DNA of 5,795 nt. Source: Chloroflexia bacterium. GTDB lineage: Bacteria; Chloroflexota; Chloroflexia; QHBQ01; JADMIH01. Positions 1-4,251 of the stretch are shown piece by piece. The notes beneath the pieces are model-generated. The model did not search any database. It was not told where the DNA came from and worked only from the letters and a program-made list of their open reading frames with translations. Where the stretch lies: contig JAICKM010000468.1 of the NCBI GenBank assembly GCA_025927935.1, positions 1-5,795 of the forward strand, read 5' to 3'. The position numbers and the translations under genes are program-made. Within the stretch, counting starts at the first letter, position 1. Every line of letters starts with the position of its first letter.

Positions 1-602
1 GGCCAGCCCAGGGCGCGGGCCTCGTTCGCCGCCGCGTCATAAGGCGCGCTGAACTGGAGATAGCCGCCCGGCGCATCGGGCCAGCCCGCCGGCACGGGGA
101 TCGGCTCCTCGTAGACGGCCAGGGGCAGCGGGCGCAACTCGGCGACGAAGGCGTGACGGAGCGCCGGGTCGGGGATGACCCCGGCCAGGTCGTCCTCGAT
201 CCAGGTCGGGATCAGCCCGCCGGTCGCGGCGGCGCGGAAGGCATCGGCATCGGCGCGATCACTGAAGCGGCTGAGGCGGCTCCTGCCGTTGTGCGGCAAA
301 TCAGCGTCCACGAAGAGGTAGGCCGCGACAGACCGCCCGGCGGCGGTAGCAATCGCGGGAAGCAGCACGCCGCCGCCGCTGTGGCCTACCAGGACGAGGG
401 GCCGGGTGGCGTCCACGCTGTCAAGGGCAGCCATCGTCGCGGTCACGTGCTGCCGCCAGTAGGGCGGCTCCGCCGTCTCGTCCGCGCGCAAGGCGGGCAC
501 CACGACCGGGTAGCCGCGCCCGCGTAGCTCCCCGGCCACCGGCTCCCAGGTGCGCGGACCGACGAGCGGGCTGTGGACGAGCATGAAGACCGGCGTGCTC
601 AC
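1..602 (-). CDS. Alpha/beta-fold hydrolase, 3' end beyond the window
   Basis: Reading leftward from GTG at 602, 200 codons stay open to the window edge. The N-terminus (STPVFMLVHSPLVGPRTWEP) is the first beta strand and oxyanion-type loop of alpha/beta hydrolases. Residues 69-77 (PLVLVGHSGG) form the nucleophile elbow, with Ser75 the predicted nucleophile. FVDADLP (97-103) follows the next strand. The catalytic His, expected nearer the C-terminus, is not in view, so about 40-60 residues are probably missing. The substrate cannot be told; esterase, lactonase or thioesterase-like activity are all possible. The start is chosen because a TAG of the upstream gene lies in the same frame only four codons earlier and GTG is the first conventional start after it; an ATG at 584 would cut into the first strand. 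No Shine-Dalgarno sequence is visible, so translation may depend on reinitiation after the upstream gene, 9 nt away. Probably the last visible gene of the leftward operon. Confidence 0.85.
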   Translation of the reverse strand, partial: MSTPVFMLVHSPLVGPRTWEPVAGELRGRGYPVVVPALRADETAEPPYWRQHVTATMAALDSVDATRPLVLVGHSGGGVLLPAIATAAGRSVAAYLFVDADLPHNGRSRLSRFSDRADADAFRAAATGGLIPTWIEDDLAGVIPDPALRHAFVAELRPLPLAVYEEPIPVPAGWPDAPGGYLQFSAPYDAAANEARALGW

Positions 603-611
603 CGCGGGCAG

Positions 612-1724
612 CTACACATTCACGCTGCGCGGGAAGGGCGCTGTGCTGACATGGGGATAGTCCAGTTGCTCGGCGGTGCGCAACCAGTCGTCGGGCACCT
701 GCAACAACTCGACCGGGATGCGCATCCATTGCTCGATAGCGGCCAGCATGCGGCGGTTGAGCAGGTGGCCCTGCTCGACTTCGGACACATGAGCGCCCGC
801 GCCGGGGGCATTATCCGCCCAGAAACTGGCCGGAGCCAGCACCACCAGCGCCGGGGGCGCTTCCATGGCGTAACCGGTCAGCGCGGCGGCGAAGTTGGTG
901 GTCGAGGTCACGGCCACCCAGTTGCGCAGGTTATCGAGCAGCGCCTGCCAGAGCCAGTAGCGCTGGGTCGTCTTCACACGCGTGCAAACCAGCATGGCCC
1001 GATGGGCGTTCTCGTCATAGCAGAGCAGATCGATGGCGTAGCGCTCCGTCCCGCCCTCGTAGAGCGGGTAGTGCCAGGTCAGGATCTCCTGGCCTTCGCG
1101 GGCCAGGTAGGCGCGGTTCTGCGCGATGGCATAGCTGAGGTACTGGTCGGGAAACTGGCGCGTCGGTTCGGGGGCGGCGCGATGGAAGCGGTCGACCTGC
1201 TCCAGGCTGAACGCCTGCAAGTTGCCGCTCGACTCGGCCCGGCGGCTGCGCTCGACAAAGCCGGCAAAGGCGTCGGGCGCGGCCAACACAGCTATGAGCG
1301 CATCGTGGCGGGCCTGCTGCTGCTCTTTGCCGATCATCGCCGCGATCTGCCCAATCGTGGTCGAGAGCGAGGGCGCCGTGCCGCCGGTGCGCCGCGGGGC
1401 GCGCGCCGCCGGGGCCGCGGCGGTGGCGGTGGCGGAGCGGGTGGTCCGTGGCGCTTTGGGCGCGGCGGGTTGGGGCGTGGCGGGCGCCGCCACCGGGCGG
1501 GCTTGCGCCGTGGGACCTGTCCGGCGGCGCGGGGGCGGTTCGGGCGTGCGCGGGGGCAGCGTCATGTTGCTCAGGATGCGTTGCTGGATGGCAATATCCA
1601 GGTCTTCCTGCACGCCGTCTTCAAAGCGCACGGTCATCGTGGGCGGGTGCAACGCAACCACGGTAAACGTGCCCTTGCGGTTGGTGTACTGTTCGCCAAC
1701 AACAAACTCGGTAGGATTAATCAC
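612..1724 (-). CDS. Two-domain protein: small beta module fused to a possible degenerate PD-(D/E)XK-like domain
   Basis: 370 residues, GTG start. An in-frame TAG 9 nt upstream and the lack of another nearby start fix the start; the paralogue next door has ATG at the same place. Residues 1-54 form a compact, beta-rich module (VGEQYTNRKGTFTV, then MTVRFEDG, then DIAIQQRILSNM) that looks like an SH3/Tudor-type small barrel; the fold is inferred. Residues 55-118 are a Pro/Ala/Arg-rich disordered linker. Residues 119-370 form a separate alpha/beta domain with an unassigned helical start. Around 226-270, the order RYAIDLLCYDE, AMLVCTRVK, then a helix with WQALLDNLRNWV resembles the beta-hairpin and helix of PD-(D/E)XK nuclease-like folds, but the acidic residue of (D/E)xK seems to be replaced (RVK). 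It may therefore be a non-catalytic relative, or the resemblance may be false. A GGAGG site sits 13 nt upstream, rather far. Function unknown; a nucleic-acid or protein-binding role is a guess. Confidence 0.85.
   Translation of the reverse strand: MINPTEFVVGEQYTNRKGTFTVVALHPPTMTVRFEDGVQEDLDIAIQQRILSNMTLPPRTPEPPPRRRTGPTAQARPVAAPATPQPAAPKAPRTTRSATATAAAPAARAPRRTGGTAPSLSTTIGQIAAMIGKEQQQARHDALIAVLAAPDAFAGFVERSRRAESSGNLQAFSLEQVDRFHRAAPEPTRQFPDQYLSYAIAQNRAYLAREGQEILTWHYPLYEGGTERYAIDLLCYDENAHRAMLVCTRVKTTQRYWLWQALLDNLRNWVAVTSTTNFAAALTGYAMEAPPALVVLAPASFWADNAPGAGAHVSEVEQGHLLNRRMLAAIEQWMRIPVELLQVPDDWLRTAEQLDYPHVSTAPFPRSVNV
1527..1724 (-). repeat. Direct repeat, copy B (start of the 370-residue gene)
   Basis: This segment and 1836-2033 are direct repeats with a constant offset of 309 bp. 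My hand alignment of 194 positions gives 27 differences, about 86% identity. Fourteen of the differences fall in 31 bp (1590-1620), which encodes residues about 36-45. Similarity stops at the start codon on one side and within the PEPPPR stretch on the other. Confidence 0.9.
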
Positions 1725-1737
1725 GATTAGCTAGGTT

Positions 1738-1742
1738 CCTCC
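1738..1742 (-). promoter_or_regulatory. Ribosome binding site of the 370-residue gene (long spacing)
   Basis: On the minus strand GGAGG lies 13 nt before the GTG at 1724. The spacing is longer than ideal, but no other conventional start is available, because an in-frame TAG lies between this site and the GTG. The site is in the 36-nt gap after the 90-residue gene. It has no resemblance to the sequence upstream of the paralogous start at 2033. Confidence 0.5.
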
Positions 1743-1760
1743 AGCCGGATCGCCGGGCGC

Positions 1761-2033
1761 TTACTCCGCGGCGGCGGTCGCGGGTGTCTTGGACTTGGCC
1801 GCCGGTTTGGCGGCGCTGCGCGACCCGTTGCGGGCGCGCGGGGGCGGCTCCGGGGTGCGCGGAGGCAGCGTCATATTGCTCAAGATGCGTTGCTGGATCT
1901 TGATGTCCAGCGTCTCTTCCGTGCCGTCCTCGAAGCGCACAGTCATCGTGGGCGGGTGCAACGCGGCCACGGTAAACGTGCCCTTGCGGTTGGTGTACTG
2001 CTCGCCAACAACAAACTCGGTAGGATTGATCAT
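1761..2033 (-). CDS. Small stand-alone copy of the beta-rich module with a basic tail
   Basis: 90 residues, ATG at 2033. Residues 1-66 match the N-terminus of the next gene at 61 of 66 positions; the differences are at 23, 38, 39, 41 and 45. The module ends near residue 54 (QQRILSNM) and is followed by PPRTPEPPPR and a tail rich in Lys, Arg, Ala and Pro (residues 66-90) that is probably disordered and could touch nucleic acid. The start is supported by homology with the paralogue and by the ATGA overlap with the ligase stop, which points to translational coupling. A purine run (GAAAGGGGAAAGA on the minus strand) 8-20 nt upstream may serve as ribosome binding site. A longer reading in this frame begins at 2285, but its extra 84 residues are an out-of-frame reading of the ligase 3' end and are rejected. 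Function unknown. It could be an independent partner of the fused protein, or a duplicate that lost its C-terminal domain. Confidence 0.82.
   Translation of the reverse strand: MINPTEFVVGEQYTNRKGTFTVAALHPPTMTVRFEDGTEETLDIKIQQRILSNMTLPPRTPEPPPRARNGSRSAAKPAAKSKTPATAAAE
1836..2033 (-). repeat. Direct repeat, copy A (start of the 90-residue gene)
   Basis: This is the partner of 1527-1724 and encodes the first ~66 residues of the stand-alone module protein. The sequence upstream of its ATG (the ligase 3' end) does not match the sequence upstream of the other copy, so the duplicated block begins at the start codon. Confidence 0.9.
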
Positions 2034-3571
2034 ATGGTTGTCTTTCCCCTTTCGGGCGGCCGGGTATAGCGATGTTTCAGTCCGGGGGCAAACCAGGCCA
2101 CATCCCCGGTCGCGTGCAATTGGATGAACGGCGCTTGCGCATCCGCCGGCGTATAGTTGGCAAACTCCGAATTCTGCCGGCGCAGATGCTCCGGGAGCAC
2201 CGTGCCGAGCAGGGCCAGGAGGTCCGCTGCGGTGTCGGGCGCCTGGCCGGGCGCCAGTTCGACATGGATCGCCAGCCGTTCGCACTGCTGCGCGTCGTAG
2301 GTGGTATACATGACGAACTTGCCGGTCACGGCCTCGCGCACCCGCGGGTCCTCCAACCCGGTTTTCACGTTCTCCGGGTACACCTTGGCCCCATAGAACG
2401 AGATCGTGAAATCGCTACGTCCAAAGACATAGACAAACGGCAAATCGGGTGCCACGGGGCAGCCGTGCGCCGCCAGGTCGGCTTCGGGGTCGTAGCCTTC
2501 GCTGCGACACCAGGCTACCAGTTGGGCGCACGACAGGATACCGCCGTTGTCATGTATATTATAGCGGATCAGCGGGGTGCCCGTGGGCGCGGTGAAGACC
2601 AGTTCCCCGCCGACCTGCTCAAAATAGCGGGCGCGCGGGTCGTATTGCAGCAGCGACGGCAGGCGAGCTTCGCCGAACACCTCGTGGGCCAGGTCGGGGC
2701 GGGCGGCGGCGAACCGCCGGATCGCCACCGACAGCGGCCATTCGTGGCCGAGCACGGCGGCGTCGGCGGAGCCGTAGAGCGCGGCGGTGGCGGCCAGCGG
2801 GTTGTCGCTTCCGGCGATCTCCAGCACATGCGCGCGCCATTCCTCGCTGAAGACCTCACCGGCCCAGATCATCTTAATGTGGAACGCGGCCCAGTCGATG
2901 CCCGCGGCCCGCCCGGCGTCCAGCACATCCTTGACGAAGGGCGGATAGCCCGCCAGCACCACCTGGTCGTAGTATGGCCCCAACTCGCGCACGGCGCGCA
3001 GGATCTCGTCGCGATTCAGGCCCGGCGTGACCAGCGTGATCGGGTAGCCCTTCTGAGCGATGAGGGCCGTGGCCTGGTAGGTGAAAGTGCCCGCGATCCA
3101 GGTGCCCATGGCGAAGCAGACGACGACCAGCGTGCGCCGCTCGTGGGCCTGGAAGATATAGCGGTAGATTTCCTCGAAATTGCCGGCGGTCGCCAGTTCC
3201 TGGCGGAAGCCGCGCGGCCAGAAGAACGGCTGGCCGGTCGATCCCGACGAGACCGAGATCATATGCAGGCGGCTGAGGTCGCCGTCCCAGCAGAGGTCGG
3301 GCAGCGGATATTGGCGCAGGTAGTTGGCCTTGTCCATAATCGGCACGCGGGCGAAATCGGCGGGCGTGCGGATCGTCGCCGGGTCGCAGCCCTGGGCGGC
3401 GAGGAAGTGCGCGTAGGCGGGCACGCGGCGGGCGGCCTCGTGGAACAGCGCCAGCGCCTCCTCCGCCCCGGCGGGGACCGTCGCCTGCTCGCCGTCGGGC
3501 GGGGGCGCGGCGGGCGGCGGCGCGGTGAAAAACCGGCGATAGGCTTCGATGACTTCGGGATTAGACGGCAT
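2030..3571 (-). CDS. Adenylate-forming ligase, phenylacetate-CoA ligase (PaaK/COG1541)-like, substrate unknown
   Basis: 513 residues. Enzymes of this family use ATP to activate a carboxylic acid as acyl-AMP and usually pass it to CoA. The ATP-binding P-loop is at 106-116 (SVSSGSTGQPF). Further family landmarks in order are MIWAGEVFSEEW (234-245), YGSAD (266-270, the aromatic-x-x motif near the adenine pocket), GELVFTAPTGTPLIRYN (322-338) followed by Asp341, the hinge GRSD (384-387), and GAKVYPENV (394-402) leading into the C-terminal domain. Lys499 (LKHRY) is a candidate C-terminal catalytic Lys. It is longer than classical PaaK (~430-440), with a Pro/Ala-rich insert at 17-33 and a long C-terminal part. 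The start is the second of two nearby ATGs, 7 nt after AGGAG; the first ATG (3577) is only 1 nt from it. No other phenylacetate-pathway genes are nearby, so the name should not be read as a substrate. Its TGA overlaps the next gene's ATG. Confidence 0.88.
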   Translation of the reverse strand: MPSNPEVIEAYRRFFTAPPPAAPPPDGEQATVPAGAEEALALFHEAARRVPAYAHFLAAQGCDPATIRTPADFARVPIMDKANYLRQYPLPDLCWDGDLSRLHMISVSSGSTGQPFFWPRGFRQELATAGNFEEIYRYIFQAHERRTLVVVCFAMGTWIAGTFTYQATALIAQKGYPITLVTPGLNRDEILRAVRELGPYYDQVVLAGYPPFVKDVLDAGRAAGIDWAAFHIKMIWAGEVFSEEWRAHVLEIAGSDNPLAATAALYGSADAAVLGHEWPLSVAIRRFAAARPDLAHEVFGEARLPSLLQYDPRARYFEQVGGELVFTAPTGTPLIRYNIHDNGGILSCAQLVAWCRSEGYDPEADLAAHGCPVAPDLPFVYVFGRSDFTISFYGAKVYPENVKTGLEDPRVREAVTGKFVMYTTYDAQQCERLAIHVELAPGQAPDTAADLLALLGTVLPEHLRRQNSEFANYTPADAQAPFIQLHATGDVAWFAPGLKHRYTRPPERGKTTI

Positions 3572-3578
3572 CGGCATT

Positions 3579-3583
3579 CTCCT
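3579..3583 (-). promoter_or_regulatory. Ribosome binding site that decides the ligase start
   Basis: On the minus strand AGGAG is followed by seven bases and then the ATG at 3571. It leaves only one base before the alternative ATG at 3577, which is too close. A longer reading from TTG at 3622 has no support and adds a low-complexity, Gly- and Cys-containing leader. Confidence 0.75.
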
Positions 3584-3627
3584 GACGGCACACATACAAG
3601 CGTACCCGCCACCCCCAGGCAACGCGC

Positions 3628-3837
3628 TTAATCAAGCGGCGCACCCCAACTGGCCCGCATCTCGCCGAGCATGCGGCCATAACGGCCCAGGCGGTCGAGC
3701 ACTTCGTTCAACGCCTGGTAGTCCTTCTTGCGCCCCGCCGCCTTCAGTTCGTCGCGTATCTCGCCGAGCAACTGATAGGCTTCGCCCAGCTTTTCCTCGG
3801 CGGCCAGCACTCTTTCCGTCAGTTCGTCTTCATCCAT
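3628..3837 (-). CDS. Small helical protein of unknown function (69 residues)
   Basis: The ATG at 3837 opens a 69-residue frame ending in TAA at 3628. The protein starts acidic (MDEDELTE) and is rich in Glu, Lys, Arg and Leu. Hydrophobic residues are spaced as in amphipathic helices (LTERVLAAEEKLGEAYQLL at about 6-24, then LNEVLDRLGRYGRMLGEM around 43-60), so a two-helix hairpin or short coiled coil is likely. There is no signal peptide or membrane segment. I do not recognise the family. A weak AAGGA lies about 12 nt upstream. It is the first gene of the leftward run, 56 nt before the ligase. Its coherent amphipathic composition, unlike the Arg/Pro-rich readings in other frames, argues that it is real. 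Confidence 0.65.
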   Translation of the reverse strand: MDEDELTERVLAAEEKLGEAYQLLGEIRDELKAAGRKKDYQALNEVLDRLGRYGRMLGEMRASWGAPLD

Positions 3838-3855
3838 AACCCGGCGCTATCCTTA

Positions 3856-3864
3856 TGCTATAAT
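3856..3864 (+). promoter_or_regulatory. Extended -10 promoter element, rightward
   Basis: TGCTATAAT is a perfect extended -10 (TGn plus TATAAT) in a locally AT-rich patch of otherwise GC-rich DNA. No -35 box is recognisable at the usual 16-18 bp upstream (the stretch there reads ATAACC), but extended -10 promoters can work without one. A transcript from here would run about 380 nt through the hairpins before the gene at 4252. The opposite strand of the same patch (CATTAT, TATAGC) gives only weak -10 matches for the leftward operon. Confidence 0.35.
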
Positions 3865-3901
3865 GAATAAGTAGTCCAGCACTCTGATTCGCAGGGGCCG
3901 C

Positions 3902-3922
3902 GGGCCGGTTTCAAACCGGCCC
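3902..3922. repeat. Perfect GC-rich palindrome, possible REP-like element
   Basis: Arms GGGCCGGTTT and AAACCGGCCC surround a single central C, so the folded form has a 9-bp stem and a 3-base loop. An extra GGGGCC at 3894-3899 could pair instead with the GGCCCC at 3918-3923, giving an alternative hairpin. No T-run follows on either strand, so a classic intrinsic terminator is unlikely. Palindromes of this type are, to my knowledge, scattered between genes in Chloroflexota and Cyanobacteria; only one copy is in this window. Confidence 0.6.
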
Positions 3923-4238
3923 CTACACCGCAAAGCATCATCGCAGATATTACTACGCAGCGGGTCCGGCCCAGCCACCCGCGCCTTAGCCATCCTCGCG
4001 GGCGCAACCCGCCCAACCTCGTACCACAACGGAAGGAACGGGAACCCCGCGCCGGTGGCCGGCGTCCTATCGATGAGGCGGATCGCGTTTGCCGCCCGGC
4101 AGCGCGGCAATGCGAAAACCCGTTGCCTCTTTGATTGTAGCACATCGACCAGACCGCAACAACCAAAACCGCGCGATCCGGCACGTCCAGGCACGGATAG
4201 TGGATCGCCCAGCAGGCGGGCGCGGCAGGCGCCGCCAC

Positions 4239-4243
4239 GGAGG
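4239..4243 (+). promoter_or_regulatory. Ribosome binding site of the Big_5-repeat gene
   Basis: GGAGG stands eight bases before the ATG at 4252, the best-placed Shine-Dalgarno site in the window, and fixes that start. Confidence 0.8.
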
Positions 4244-4251
4244 CCGGTAGT

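Larger units (their letters stand above)
3838..4251. other. Divergent intergenic region without a credible gene
   Basis: About 414 bp separate the leftward operon from the rightward gene. Open frames here on both strands read as Arg/Pro/Cys-rich nonsense and lack start signals. It holds an AT-rich patch (3850-3872), a perfect palindrome (3902-3922), and further perfect hairpins: arms GCGGG/CCCGC at 3998-4012, CGCCGG/CCGGCG at 4050-4064, and TTGCCGC/GCGGCAA at 4089-4110. It must contain the promoters for both directions. The hairpins could belong to a dispersed intergenic repeat or a structured leader RNA; the sequence alone does not decide. Confidence 0.6.

Noticed and set aside
573..1730. 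Plus-strand open frame of 385 residues opposite the module-fusion gene
   Set aside because: The minus strand encodes a protein with a paralogue next door. The plus reading is Gly/Arg-rich and does not extend in a matching way into the second repeat copy.
1527..2033. CRISPR or mobile-element terminal repeats
   Set aside because: There are only two copies, both coding and in the same frame, with no spacers, transposase or target-site duplication. This is a gene-module duplication.
2034..2285. N-terminal extension of the 90-residue gene up to 2285
   Set aside because: The 84 extra residues are an out-of-frame reading of the ligase 3' end. The paralogue and the ATGA overlap place the start at 2033.
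2072..3631. Plus-strand open frame of 519 residues opposite the ligase
   Set aside because: It is antisense to a gene with clear adenylate-forming motifs. Its product is rich in Arg, Gly, His and Val without domain signals, as expected of a shadow frame in GC-rich DNA.
3902..3922. Intrinsic terminator
   Set aside because: The stem is strong but no T-run follows on either strand, and it lies between divergent genes rather than after one.
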